A DNA stretch of 64,000 bases from assembly GCA_903939755.1 (NCBI GenBank), contig CAJAII010000014.1, forward strand, positions 20,717 to 84,716, written 5' to 3'. Shown here in pieces: positions 1-9,193 of the stretch (within the stretch, counting starts at the first letter, position 1; each line of letters starts with the position of its first letter). A program made the translations under genes and the position numbers. The stretch comes from an uncultured Flavobacteriales bacterium. Lineage in GTDB: Bacteria > Bacteroidota > Bacteroidia > Flavobacteriales_D > Crocinitomicaceae. The notes beneath the pieces were generated by a model. It worked only from the letters and a program-made list of their open reading frames with translations, was not told the DNA's origin and searched no databases.

Positions 1-1
1 A

Positions 2-571
2 TTAAAAATTTATTTTATTCAAAAAGAAACAAAAAAATATTTATCAGTATTTATATTGATAATTGCTTTTTTATCATTGATTCCAATTAATGTTTTTAGT
101 CAAACACATAAACATCTGTTTTTTGGTATTGATTTAGATTCAGATTGGCTTTCTTTAACAAATCAACAATATCTTACATATTGGTTACAAGACGAAGACA
201 CTAGCTCCAAATTTGTAATAGTAGATTGTGATTTTATTCAGAATAATATTGAATCGAAATTTTTGAATCTCGGTTTTAAAGAATTGCTTCTAATTTTTCC
301 AAAGGGATGTAATCAAAGAAATGTATATAGCCTAAGACCTGAATTATTTTTAGCAAGAATTAACTATTCTGACGCTGTTGACTATACTACTAAATCAAAT
401 AATGATATTAAAAAGATTCTAACTCTTCTAATAGATAAATACGATGAGCCCGAACTAAATATGATAAAAGATAAATATTCAGTTTACAAATGGGAAGGTT
501 TTAATTATCAAATTATATTAACTTGTAGAGAAGATGAGTTGTCAACTACATTGATATATTCCAAACAATAA
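2..571 (+). CDS. Exported hypothetical protein, 5' end outside window
   Basis: The reading frame is open from the left edge, so the true start probably lies upstream of the window. A TTG at 56 could start a 171-residue protein, but the upstream in-frame codons (KKYLSVFILIIAFLSLIPIN) supply the Lys-Lys and hydrophobic core of a signal peptide, with a likely cleavage near VFSQ. The mature part is about 150 residues, mixed alpha/beta in look, with no recognised motif. It is probably periplasmic or secreted. Function is unknown. Confidence 0.6.
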   Translation, partial: LKIYFIQKETKKYLSVFILIIAFLSLIPINVFSQTHKHLFFGIDLDSDWLSLTNQQYLTYWLQDEDTSSKFVIVDCDFIQNNIESKFLNLGFKELLLIFPKGCNQRNVYSLRPELFLARINYSDAVDYTTKSNNDIKKILTLLIDKYDEPELNMIKDKYSVYKWEGFNYQIILTCREDELSTTLIYSKQ

Positions 572-715
572 ACCAAAAGAATAATGAATGGAACTGCCCC
601 CAGTTCAATAAAAAAAAAAGATATATGTTTGAACTTTCAAAATGGAGTCCAGTGAATACTTCCATAATAAAACAGGGTGTATTCCTAAGTACTAATAGTA
701 TAGAAAAGTAAAAAC

Positions 716-1027
716 ATGAAAAAATTAGTCCAAGTTTTAACTCTATTTGTATTTGTTTCAATTATTGCTGCCATAAATTCATGCATTGGGCTAAAGAAAC
801 AAGTGGGTCATACTAAATTCGAAATGTTAAATAATATTGGTGAGCCAAGCCGTATTCTTAACATTTCAAATAGTGATAAAATATATGTTTATTTTTATGA
901 AGATTATTCTCAAAACAACTATCCAAGTATAGTGGGATTTATGTATATCGATAAAAACGAAAAGGTATATAAAGTCGAGAAATATAAAACTCGATTATCA
1001 TTAGATGCATTTTTAAAATACAAATGA
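716..1027 (+). CDS. Small putative lipoprotein
   Basis: This 103-residue protein starts with a Lys-Lys signal sequence followed by a hydrophobic stretch that ends at IAAINSC, a lipobox-like site with the acylated Cys near residue 23. The remainder (about 80 residues) contains the phrase NIGEPSRILNIS, which recalls the 'GxPxxxxxxxG' segment of small SmpA/BamE-like or DUF4309-like exported proteins, but I cannot assign a family. It follows the first gene after a 140-bp gap and faces the minus-strand genes that follow. Confidence 0.6.
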   Translation: MKKLVQVLTLFVFVSIIAAINSCIGLKKQVGHTKFEMLNNIGEPSRILNISNSDKIYVYFYEDYSQNNYPSIVGFMYIDKNEKVYKVEKYKTRLSLDAFLKYK

Positions 1028-1042
1028 TCGAATATCTCAAAC

Positions 1043-1882
1043 TTACAACCTTTCAGCATACGATAGTTTGTCAATTATTTCTGATGCGAAATCATCTTTA
1101 TTCTTAAGGGTTGCTTGGAAGCCATATTTTGAACTCCGACAACTAAAACTTAAATAAGACAATTTATTATTTACTGTTGAGTTGGCATTTATTACATACA
1201 TATTATTTAAACTTATTCTTTCACAAACCTCATCGTTTTGATAAAGACATAATTCCAAATTAAAAGCAGATGAATTGATATCAAAACCGGTCGAGTTGAA
1301 AATGGATATTGTGCCACTGTAACTGTCTATGTATGCTTCTTTATAAATATTTGACAATTGTTTATTCATTATCACATTTTCACTTACAAATCTTGCACAT
1401 TTATTAATTAACAAATCAAATTCTATTTCGTGCTCCTTACAAACTTTGGTTAGATTAACATCATAGTCAATATCATTTTCAGATAGTACAAGATACCCTT
1501 TAAGTTTGCAAAATTGAAATAAAGGAGTGTTATAGAAACTAGACAAACCTTTGGAACTATTTATTTTATATCCATCGCCTATATCATTTAGGGTAAATTT
1601 CAGCTCGTTTTTCTGCATCCCCTTTTTATAATTACCATATATAGACACACTCCCATCAACTTCAATAATTGTACTTTCAATTTCAAAATCTCTAGGAATC
1701 CAAAACGATCCCATAGTTTCAAATTTTGGATACAATTTATAGGCAGCATTATAATTTTCAAGCGTTACCTCATGAACAAACTTTTCTACCACGTCATTCG
1801 CCTCCTTCTTTTTCTGATCATCGGATTTACAAGATGAGAACAGAAATAGAAACATTGCAATTATTAAAAATTTATCTTTCAT
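1043..1882 (-). CDS. Putative lipoprotein, unknown function
   Basis: This protein of 279 residues has an N-terminal signal sequence and a good lipobox (LFSSCKS, Cys at about residue 18), then a charged linker (DDQKKKE). The N-terminal mature part (residues 30-110, beginning VVEKFVHEVTLENYNAAY) resembles the DUF4878/NTF2-like lipoprotein layout, where a helix-rich domain follows the lipid anchor. The C-terminal half contains several Cys (CKLKGY, KVCKEHE, CARFV, LCLYQ, VCERI) and beta-rich sequence. It is the last gene of a minus-strand run of small envelope proteins. Confidence 0.6.
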   Translation of the reverse strand: MKDKFLIIAMFLFLFSSCKSDDQKKKEANDVVEKFVHEVTLENYNAAYKLYPKFETMGSFWIPRDFEIESTIIEVDGSVSIYGNYKKGMQKNELKFTLNDIGDGYKINSSKGLSSFYNTPLFQFCKLKGYLVLSENDIDYDVNLTKVCKEHEIEFDLLINKCARFVSENVIMNKQLSNIYKEAYIDSYSGTISIFNSTGFDINSSAFNLELCLYQNDEVCERISLNNMYVINANSTVNNKLSYLSFSCRSSKYGFQATLKNKDDFASEIIDKLSYAERL

Positions 1883-1894
1883 AGTAAGTTGTTT

Positions 1895-2296
1895 TTAATC
1901 TTTCGAAAATAGTGATTTTATGAATCCGAATAACAAATATATTCCGCCTACAATTAGTGCAAAAATTACCAAGTAATAAACAGCCTTTCCTAAGAGACCA
2001 AGTATGCCTGAAATTATTGGCCAAACACAAATAAAACCAAGGATCATCATTCCAGGATAAAGGCAACCTTCTTTTTTCTCTTGACTGCCTTTGGAAACAG
2101 CAAAACCAATAAAAAATATAATTACACCAAATAACATTAAAAATTGTTCGAACCCTGAAAAGTTAAAGTGTTCCCAATTTCTTTGTGAAATGATATCTTC
2201 TTCATCCATTTCGTAATCTCCACGGCCTCGATATTCTTGGGCTTGAAATTGGAAAGTAGTAATCAAAGAAAGTAACGTAGCTATTAATCGAATCAT
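1895..2296 (-). CDS. Small exported membrane protein
   Basis: This 133-residue protein has a signal peptide ending near FQFQAQE, a short acidic/Arg segment (EYRGRGDYEMDEEDI), and then two to three hydrophobic segments: about residues 53-70, 82-102 and 104-125 (rich in Val, Ile, Leu and Gly). It most likely sits in the inner membrane with both hydrophilic ends short. It lies 9 bp from the upstream gene in the same run. No family recognised. Confidence 0.55.
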   Translation of the reverse strand: MIRLIATLLSLITTFQFQAQEYRGRGDYEMDEEDIISQRNWEHFNFSGFEQFLMLFGVIIFFIGFAVSKGSQEKKEGCLYPGMMILGFICVWPIISGILGLLGKAVYYLVIFALIVGGIYLLFGFIKSLFSKD

Positions 2297-2305
2297 GATA
2301 CTATT

Positions 2306-2968
2306 TTATTTAATGTTAGTAATTCTAAAACTGGATTGTATGCGAGCAAAATCTGTTTTCCATGCAGACGATTCGGAAACGCGGTAGGACAAAGTAAGGG
2401 TATGCACTCGATCGTTATTTTGAAATACAAAATAGTTGACAAGAACGATTGGATTTGACCCTAATTGGCGGCGATAAGACACATGAATACAAGGCATACC
2501 ATTGATTTTTTGAACACGAAGCGGGTACCATTCAATCAGTTCATGACCAATGGATTGCAAATCGTTTATTGTCTTGGCCTTAAAACTTTGGTTTAATTCG
2601 GAAATTTCAGCACTTGTGACTGTTGCTATATTATAAGATAGCGCTAAGAAATCCCCATAATTACCTAGTTGGGTTTCGACAATAACCCGTCCATATTTCG
2701 TAAATGCCTCGGAATTGTAATCATTCAATCCTTTTTGTTGAAACATCAATTGTGGGGCATCTATTTCAAGTCGATTGAAAAAGGCATTCATTATTTGCTC
2801 ATAAGATCCAGATGGGATTTCCATGTAAGAAGGTATATCGATGTAACCAACATTTGAAATAAAATATCTTTCCCAATTAGGTAATAAACTTTGTGCAGCA
2901 AGAGGCTGTTTTTGCCCCCAAGAAGTGGCCAAAAAAAGGATGGCTATGATAGAAAAAAATTGTTTCAT
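2306..2968 (-). CDS. Exported hypothetical protein
   Basis: This 220-residue protein has a signal peptide ending at about TSWGQ. The mature chain has the layout of PsbP/DcrB-like secreted proteins: an early segment describing a smooth beta sheet (NVGYIDIPSYMEIPSGSYEQ), a central helix with SELNQSFKAK, and a late beta hairpin (RVHTLTLSYRVSES) followed by the terminal helix FARIQSSFRIT. That similarity is by eye only. The gene is 2 bp from the upstream gene and probably co-transcribed with it. Confidence 0.55.
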   Translation of the reverse strand: MKQFFSIIAILFLATSWGQKQPLAAQSLLPNWERYFISNVGYIDIPSYMEIPSGSYEQIMNAFFNRLEIDAPQLMFQQKGLNDYNSEAFTKYGRVIVETQLGNYGDFLALSYNIATVTSAEISELNQSFKAKTINDLQSIGHELIEWYPLRVQKINGMPCIHVSYRRQLGSNPIVLVNYFVFQNNDRVHTLTLSYRVSESSAWKTDFARIQSSFRITNIK

Positions 2969-2970
2969 AA

Positions 2971-3219
2971 TTAATTTTCGTTTTTAGTTGAATTAACTAT
3001 CGCTCCGCCAATTGCCACAACGACTACACCCACGACAAGTAAAATGATTTTATGTTTTAAATAACTTGAAACGAATGAACCTTTTATCGTTTTTTGCCCT
3101 TCTTCATGCGCAATTCTTCGCCATTCAGCCATTTGTTCAGCGCTTGGGGCTTCATTATTTTGGGCTTTGTATTGTGTTGTTATAAATACAGTTGCTAATA
3201 CGAGTAAAAATGTTTTCAT
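2971..3219 (-). CDS. Small exported, C-terminally membrane-anchored protein
   Basis: The best start is the ATG at 3219, which gives MKTFLLVLATVFITTQYKAQ as a signal peptide; a longer upstream reading adds 27 residues that look unlike a signal sequence and overlap the next gene. The 82-residue product has a short charged helix (AEQMAEWRRIAHEEGQK), then a hydrophobic segment (KIILLVVGVVVVAIGGAIV) near the C-terminus. No known domain. It sits between two other small envelope genes. Confidence 0.5.
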   Translation of the reverse strand: MKTFLLVLATVFITTQYKAQNNEAPSAEQMAEWRRIAHEEGQKTIKGSFVSSYLKHKIILLVVGVVVVAIGGAIVNSTKNEN

Positions 3220-3262
3220 AATATAGATTTTCTTGGTTTTGTTAATTTTGCACCTCCCTTGG

Positions 3263-3730
3263 TTACTTCTTGAGTTTAAGATATGTGTTAATATCGCCAT
3301 ATTGAATGATGTACTTTATAATAAACTCTTGGTATGTTTTTGATTTTTTTATCATTTCTTTCAGTTCGCGATAAAAACGAATTTTTTTTGGTTCGGCTTC
3401 CAAACGGTTTCTCGATGATTCTAATTGGCCCATATTCACAATTGGGTGCAATACACCGAAAACACTAATAAACATTAATAGAACTCCCCACCATTGAGGA
3501 GAATCAAAAGCGAACATGCCAAATAATCCAATTACTAAAGCTATGATTCCAAAAATCAATACCGTTGTTAATTTTTCATGTGAGTTTTGGACCGCTTTTT
3601 CATCCATTAAAGGTGTATTTGGATTTCTATTGATTTGTATTTTATACGCATTGAACTCTTCTTCCGAAATTGATTTTGGAGGGGTGAAATTGTAATATTC
3701 AACTGTTTTGGTGTAAGTAAATCGTGCCAT
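3263..3730 (-). CDS. Membrane protein with two central transmembrane helices
   Basis: I choose the ATG at 3730 (MARFTYTKTVEYY...), giving 155 residues. A longer frame exists to 3826, but it would include the promoter-like motif at 3777-3789. The N-terminal ~55 residues are hydrophilic, two hydrophobic helices follow (about residues 56-75 and 80-98), and the C-terminus is basic and helical (KKIRFYRELKEMIKK). It heads the minus-strand run 1043-3730. No family recognised; the topology suggests both ends are cytoplasmic. Confidence 0.55.
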   Translation of the reverse strand: MARFTYTKTVEYYNFTPPKSISEEEFNAYKIQINRNPNTPLMDEKAVQNSHEKLTTVLIFGIIALVIGLFGMFAFDSPQWWGVLLMFISVFGVLHPIVNMGQLESSRNRLEAEPKKIRFYRELKEMIKKSKTYQEFIIKYIIQYGDINTYLKLKK

Positions 3731-3776
3731 AAGGTGTTTGGTTTTTATATTATTTAACCATTGATAGCAAAAACCC

Positions 3777-3789
3777 AAAAAGGTAACCA
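3777..3789 (-). promoter_or_regulatory. TGGTTACCTTTTT motif, candidate ECF-type promoter element
   Basis: On the minus strand the motif reads TGGTTACCTTTTT and ends its GGTTACC core 51 nt before the ATG at 3730. The same core at nearly the same distance (49-52 nt) precedes genes at 16831, 18201 and, in degenerate form, 19628. The constant spacing argues for a promoter or operator rather than chance. Which factor reads it is inference; an ECF sigma gene lies at 21842-22405. Confidence 0.5.
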
Positions 3790-3838
3790 AAAATAGATTT
3801 ATTTTAACTAATTTTATGAAAAACATAAGTGTAACTGC

Positions 3839-5356
3839 ATGAAAATCATATTCATATTATTTTTTTGTACAAATATCATTTATGGCTTCGCGCAAAGCCA
3901 AGAAGTTCCCGCATTTGTTACTAAGGTGTATAATGATATCTTTCGTTCCATGACAAATGGAAAGATAAAAAAGCCAATTTTACAAGTGACTTCAGATTCT
4001 GCCAAAATAATTTATTATTCTCCAGACCTAAATGCAATTGTTTTTAGTGAGAAATTCACAAATTTAATGCGAACTTTTGGAGGGGATTCAATGAATGCGG
4101 TCGCTCATGTTTTAGGCCATGAACTAGCTCATGTTATATTGCAACAAGGAGATTTTTTAAAACTTGGAAGTGGTTACGCTGATGCTGATTTTAATGATAA
4201 ATTAAAAAATTATCAAGGATTATTGAAAGACTCTTTAGCATTATTTGAAAGAGAAGCAGATGAAAACGCTATTTTTTACGCACATATTTCTGGATATCAA
4301 ACGACTCATATTGCTGAAAAAGTGCTGAATTCAATTTATTTAAATTTTAAATTAAAGGACAAAAAGTTAAAGAATTACCCAGAATTAAGTGAGCGCATCG
4401 CAATGGTTAATTCGTCTTCTAAACGAATGGACGTTTTATTGAAATTATACGATTTTGGTGTCATTTCTGCAATGAAAGGACAATTTGATCATGCTATATA
4501 TTTCTTTGAACTCATTCAAAATGAGCATTTTTATAGCAAAGAAATATTTAATAATTTGGGTACGGTTTATCTGATGAAAGTGAAATTCATAGAAAAGGAT
4601 GAATTTCCTTTTGATTTACCATTTCAAATTGATTGTTCCTCTTCATTGTCTCAACAAAGAGATGTTTCAGTTGTGGTTGATGAGTTATTAGAAGCATCGA
4701 AGAGATGTCTTAATGAGGCAATAAAAATCGATGAAAATTATTATTTCGCACTGCTGAATAATCTAATTCGAGAGTTTTTAAGTGGAACAGATCGGATTAA
4801 AATTCAGAAAAAAATTGAGGTGCTAAACATCGATTTCCCTGAAAATCAAGATCACTGGATACTATTTGCCCTTTGTGATTTTCAATTAGGTAACAATGAT
4901 GCCGCTTTGAAGAAATTAAATCAATTTCCAGAAACAAACAAACAAGTTAAATTATTGAAATGTCAATTATTTAATTTAGAATGTAATGTTGAGGCAATTG
5001 AGATTTTCGGTCAGGAATTACCATCAATAGACATATCATTAGATACATTATTCAAGAAAAGAGGAGATGAATTTAGAAGTCAACTTAAATACCTGCCACA
5101 AGTATCTAATGCAAGAATAAAAGTTAGTTTATACCAAGTAGAGAACAATAGCTTCTTTAATATTAGTATTCCTAAATTTCCATCATTTTCAATTTCTGAA
5201 TATCCAGTTCAAATGGTTAAAAAATATCAGGTTTTCGATCCCAAATTGTTTGATGGGTGGCTGCATTACGATTCAAATGGAGTTACCTTTGTTACAAATA
5301 AAAAAATTGCCCTCAAATATTCAAATAATCAATTAATAAACCTTTATAAATTCTAG
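3839..5356 (+). CDS. M48-family zinc metallopeptidase with helical-repeat C-terminus
   Basis: This 505-residue protein has a signal peptide (about residues 1-18, FCTNIIYGFAQS). The zinc-peptidase motif HELAH has His94, Glu95 and His98, and the third ligand is the Glu of EREAD (Glu139), as in the M48/BepA-like family of periplasmic proteases. After residue ~200 the sequence becomes helical and TPR-like (SAMKGQFDHAIYFFELIQ; FNNLGTVYLMKVKF), the BepA-type arrangement of peptidase plus TPR. It begins a plus-strand array with only 5 bp before the next gene. A role in envelope protein turnover or in activating neighbouring proteases is inference. Confidence 0.8.
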   Translation: MKIIFILFFCTNIIYGFAQSQEVPAFVTKVYNDIFRSMTNGKIKKPILQVTSDSAKIIYYSPDLNAIVFSEKFTNLMRTFGGDSMNAVAHVLGHELAHVILQQGDFLKLGSGYADADFNDKLKNYQGLLKDSLALFEREADENAIFYAHISGYQTTHIAEKVLNSIYLNFKLKDKKLKNYPELSERIAMVNSSSKRMDVLLKLYDFGVISAMKGQFDHAIYFFELIQNEHFYSKEIFNNLGTVYLMKVKFIEKDEFPFDLPFQIDCSSSLSQQRDVSVVVDELLEASKRCLNEAIKIDENYYFALLNNLIREFLSGTDRIKIQKKIEVLNIDFPENQDHWILFALCDFQLGNNDAALKKLNQFPETNKQVKLLKCQLFNLECNVEAIEIFGQELPSIDISLDTLFKKRGDEFRSQLKYLPQVSNARIKVSLYQVENNSFFNISIPKFPSFSISEYPVQMVKKYQVFDPKLFDGWLHYDSNGVTFVTNKKIALKYSNNQLINLYKF

Positions 5357-5361
5357 AATAC

Positions 5362-6624
5362 ATGAAAAAAAATATCCTTTTTTATATAATTTTTGTTTCA
5401 TCATTTATTGCGTATTCGCAAGGATTAAAATTAGACCCAAAAAACTCAGGAAAATTAAAAAGTTGGACGCCATCAGAGAATTTTGGTTATGCTGATGCCT
5501 ATCCTTCAAGAATATCATATCGTGCATTTACACCTCCTATTTTAGATCAGGGTCAAGCAGCTACGTGTGTAGGCTATGCTGTTGCATACGGTTTATTAAC
5601 AACACAACAGAATGTTCTAATGGGAATTACAAATGAAAACATGAAGTATTTCCGTGCCATGGATCCCAATTTTGTTTATGCACTCATTAAGTCATACGAT
5701 GATAGTTGGTGCGAAGAAGGATCAAGTATGTATGATGCGATTGGTGTTTTAATTAATTCTGGTTGCAAGCCAATGTTTTTTGAACCTTGGTTAGAATGTA
5801 ATAGTACAACGGCCATTTCAAAGTTTGCCATGTTAGCTGCATCAAATTATAGTGTAAATGATGCCTTTGTCTTGGATACGGGACGAACAGATAAAATAGT
5901 AGAACAGATGAAGTCAGCATTAAATGATAGAAGACTAGTTGCAATCGGCGTACAATTAACTGAGTCGTTTAAGTCCGGCACAACGGTTCAATATGGATCA
6001 TGGCTTCCATCTGGTAATGAACCTGTGAATGGTGCCCATGCCATGGTTATTATTGGTTATGACGATAATAAAAATGGTGGGAGTTTTGAAGTAATGAATA
6101 GTTGGGGGTCGAATTTTGGGGATAATGGGTTTGTTTGGATAAAATATGCTGATGCAAAAAAATATATTGCTCAAGCCTATGTACTAGATATTGAGGGGTT
6201 TTCAACATCAAATTGTGGTTTTGGGGATTGTGCAAACTCCGTATCGCGCTATAAATACTCTTCTGGCAATGCATATGAAGGCTTAATAGTCGATAATTAT
6301 CCAGATGTTTACGGCTCATATTTTTTTACTTCCGGAAATTTCTATGTTGGTGAATTTTCCAAAGGAAAAAAACATGGCTATGGTGTATTTTATGAAAACA
6401 CGTCTGAACAGTTTTTCTTAACGTATTATCAAAATGATGTAATTGTAAATAAAAGCGCATTACAAGGTTTTTCAGAAGATGGGGAGAAATTGGATAAGAC
6501 CCTCGAATTATATGAAAAGTTAAATCAACTGAAACCAGCAAAGTTGGTGAAAGAGAATGATAAGGCCTTTGAAATATTATTAGATATGGAAATTCCTGTT
6601 GAGGACATGAAAATAAATCATTAA
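5362..6624 (+). CDS. Papain-like (C1A) cysteine protease with MORN-like tail
   Basis: This 420-residue exported protein has a signal peptide ending near IAYSQG. The papain triad is visible: the QGQAATCVGYA segment (Cys69, with Gln of the oxyanion hole just before), GAHAMVIIGYDD (His226) and NSWGSNFGDNGF (Asn246). C-terminal to the catalytic domain, residues ~310-345 carry a MORN-like hairpin (GNFYVGEFSKGKKHGYGVFY). It is part of the array M48-papain-CHAT-CHAT-CHAT, with 5 bp before it and a TAATG junction after it. Localised to the periplasm or secreted. Its substrates are unknown; cleavage of the neighbouring proteases is a testable guess. Confidence 0.85.
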   Translation: MKKNILFYIIFVSSFIAYSQGLKLDPKNSGKLKSWTPSENFGYADAYPSRISYRAFTPPILDQGQAATCVGYAVAYGLLTTQQNVLMGITNENMKYFRAMDPNFVYALIKSYDDSWCEEGSSMYDAIGVLINSGCKPMFFEPWLECNSTTAISKFAMLAASNYSVNDAFVLDTGRTDKIVEQMKSALNDRRLVAIGVQLTESFKSGTTVQYGSWLPSGNEPVNGAHAMVIIGYDDNKNGGSFEVMNSWGSNFGDNGFVWIKYADAKKYIAQAYVLDIEGFSTSNCGFGDCANSVSRYKYSSGNAYEGLIVDNYPDVYGSYFFTSGNFYVGEFSKGKKHGYGVFYENTSEQFFLTYYQNDVIVNKSALQGFSEDGEKLDKTLELYEKLNQLKPAKLVKENDKAFEILLDMEIPVEDMKINH

Positions 6625-9191
6625 TGCAAAAGTTAGTTCTAACCAGGTTATTCTTTTGTTTGTGTTTTTTATCGTCAACAGCGGGGATTTGTCAAAGCAA
6701 TTTTAATGAAGTATTAGAAAAAATTCTAAATAGTAAACCTTGCGCATTAAGAGATAATGCAGATTATCTATTGGAATCATTTAAAGGGCTTAATATCAAT
6801 GATTCTCTTTATATTAATAAATCAATCGCTATACGAGTATTTGGGTGTGATCCAAAAGCTTCAAATAAGTATTTCAAGCGTACTTTGGACCTTGCATTAA
6901 AGACCAATTTATATGACACTGTTTATCGTGAGATATTTGTTTTTAGAAGCATCTCAGAGGATCAAGAGGTCCTGAAAAAAGAGTTGACCTATTTTTATGA
7001 TTACTTAAATAAAGTATATGTAAATAATCCCAATTTAAAAAAGAATGAATATTACTACTGGTTGTGTAAGGAGCTTATTAACAAAGAAATAACGCTTAAG
7101 AATTATGTTTCTGCAAAACAAATTTCCGAATCTTTAATCATTGACTTAAAGAAAAGTAATGATTATCGAAATTTAATAGTTGTTGAGGATTTATTGATTT
7201 CTATCTATTTAGCACAATCTCATTTTAATGAAGCAATCAAGCATATAAATATGTTTATTAAAATATGTGATGAAAATTTTTCAAACTTGGATGAAGAGAG
7301 AATAAATGATCTTTATTTTAAAAGAATCATGAAGTTAGATTGTCGTTTAAGTTTATCAGACACTCTATCTAATATTGATTTTTACGATATCGAAAATTAT
7401 TTTAATAAACGAAAAGAAGAAAGCCAAATTCAACTTACCTACATTGATTTTCTCAAAATCCGAAATGCTTTAAATAAGTTTGAATTTTCAAAAAATACAG
7501 ATTATTTAATTGGGGTTGATAAATTATTTAAACGAATTGAAAAGGAAGGTATACTTGATTGGATAACAGAAGAAGAGTATTATCCTTTTAAATATATTTA
7601 TTCTGTTTATTCAAATAATCATTCAATTGATGAAAAAAAAACGACTTTAAATCCTTTAATCAATTTGGCGTATAATGTTCAAAAGAAAGAATATTTTCAA
7701 GCTGATTCACTAATTTCTCAAATTGTAAGAAATGCAATGAATCTTAATAAGTTCAATGGATTTTCTTCAGAGGAAATATTATTATCAAGAAACTCTCTTT
7801 CTGGATTAATCATTAACAGTTTAGGTAATTACTTTTTAGTGCAAAAAAACGTAAAATTACTAAGTGATTTATATTCAAATTATAACGGTTATCACCTCGA
7901 ATTGAATAAAAATATCAGAAAAAAGAATGAATTACTTAGTAAGATCTTTTCTGAAGAATTGAATAATACTGCAGTTGATTATTCTAAAATTAAAAAGATC
8001 TATTGTAAAGCAATAGATTCAATTCAAGTTTTAGGTGATCAATTTGTTTACGGATTAAGCGATTCTATTTGTAAATCTTTAAATGAAGATGAGGTGTTTA
8101 TTCAATGGGTTTATGTTCCATATAAATTTGATTTAAAGAGTTTTACTAGCGTTGAATCACCCTTTTACATACAACTCTCCTATTTCAAAAATGGCACAGT
8201 TAATTACCATATTTTGGAAAATGGAGCACAGGTACATGATGTGATTGATTATTGGAAAAATCAAATCATAAATCAAAATGACTTGGATGAAAATATCATT
8301 TCCGTAATTGCTAAACCGTTTCTGCAGGAGCTTAAGAATTATAAAAAAGTGATAATTTGTCCTAGTGGAAGATTAGTAGAAATTCCATTTGAAAGCATTC
8401 CTATTTCAGGTGATTTTCTTATTAGCACAAAAAAAATTCAAGTGATAAACAGCGCAAAATCATTATTGGAAATGAAAAAAAATGCAACTAATATAAAAAA
8501 CGCTAAGGGAAAGTTTGTTTTTGTAGGTTCTGAATCATACAAAACGTCAATATCAACAACATTTGCCAATTTACCAGGAGTGAAAAAAGAAAAGGAATTA
8601 TTACAATCGATTTCTGCTCGAAATAATATGAATTCAGACTTTTATTTCAATGATGGATATGAGGAATCAAATGTAAAAAAAATAAAAAACCCATATATTC
8701 TTCATATCGCAGCACATGGCATATTATTTTCAGATTCATCTATTGTAATGAACCAAAATCTCCTTAGACAAACCGAATCAGTATCTACTGAAAATTTTTA
8801 TTCTGGGATCGTTTTTTCCAATGCTAAAAATCAATCACCACTAATTAAAAATGATCAGGTTTTAAATGAACAGGAATTTTCACTACTGGATTTAAGGAAA
8901 ACTTATCTCGTGACTCTCAGTAGTTGTTTTTCCGGGAATGGCCAAGAAACTTTAGGAGATGGAGTTATGGGTTTTAGAAAAGCCATTGCTGAAACGGGTG
9001 CTAAATATACATTAGTTGCAAATTGGGCAATAGATGATCATATAACGGTCGAATTTATGGCGCAATTTTATGAATACCTATTGGAATTGAAAATGGACAT
9101 TGAGACCGCTTTTAGAAATTCTCAAATTGAGTTAATGTCTAAATATAAAAACCCTATTAATTGGTGTTCATTTACATTGATAAAGAATTGA
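6624..9191 (+). CDS. Exported CHAT-domain protease, first of three
   Basis: This 855-residue protein has an N-terminal signal peptide (cleavage near TAGICQS), a long helical region without sharp TPR signatures (about 30-480), and a C-terminal CHAT (caspase HetF associated with TPRs) domain. The catalytic dyad is present: His698 in ILHIAAHGILF and Cys768 in LVTLSSCFSGNG, followed by the typical GDGVMGFRKAI segment and a final WCSFTLI. Its CHAT domain is clearly diverged from the next two. Its start shares one base with the upstream stop, so translation is probably coupled. Confidence 0.8.
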   Translation: MQKLVLTRLFFCLCFLSSTAGICQSNFNEVLEKILNSKPCALRDNADYLLESFKGLNINDSLYINKSIAIRVFGCDPKASNKYFKRTLDLALKTNLYDTVYREIFVFRSISEDQEVLKKELTYFYDYLNKVYVNNPNLKKNEYYYWLCKELINKEITLKNYVSAKQISESLIIDLKKSNDYRNLIVVEDLLISIYLAQSHFNEAIKHINMFIKICDENFSNLDEERINDLYFKRIMKLDCRLSLSDTLSNIDFYDIENYFNKRKEESQIQLTYIDFLKIRNALNKFEFSKNTDYLIGVDKLFKRIEKEGILDWITEEEYYPFKYIYSVYSNNHSIDEKKTTLNPLINLAYNVQKKEYFQADSLISQIVRNAMNLNKFNGFSSEEILLSRNSLSGLIINSLGNYFLVQKNVKLLSDLYSNYNGYHLELNKNIRKKNELLSKIFSEELNNTAVDYSKIKKIYCKAIDSIQVLGDQFVYGLSDSICKSLNEDEVFIQWVYVPYKFDLKSFTSVESPFYIQLSYFKNGTVNYHILENGAQVHDVIDYWKNQIINQNDLDENIISVIAKPFLQELKNYKKVIICPSGRLVEIPFESIPISGDFLISTKKIQVINSAKSLLEMKKNATNIKNAKGKFVFVGSESYKTSISTTFANLPGVKKEKELLQSISARNNMNSDFYFNDGYEESNVKKIKNPYILHIAAHGILFSDSSIVMNQNLLRQTESVSTENFYSGIVFSNAKNQSPLIKNDQVLNEQEFSLLDLRKTYLVTLSSCFSGNGQETLGDGVMGFRKAIAETGAKYTLVANWAIDDHITVEFMAQFYEYLLELKMDIETAFRNSQIELMSKYKNPINWCSFTLIKN

Positions 9192-9193
9192 TT

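Noticed and set aside
6050..6319. Minus-strand frames inside the papain-like gene
   Set aside because: They lie inside a gene with a complete catalytic triad and have low-complexity translations.
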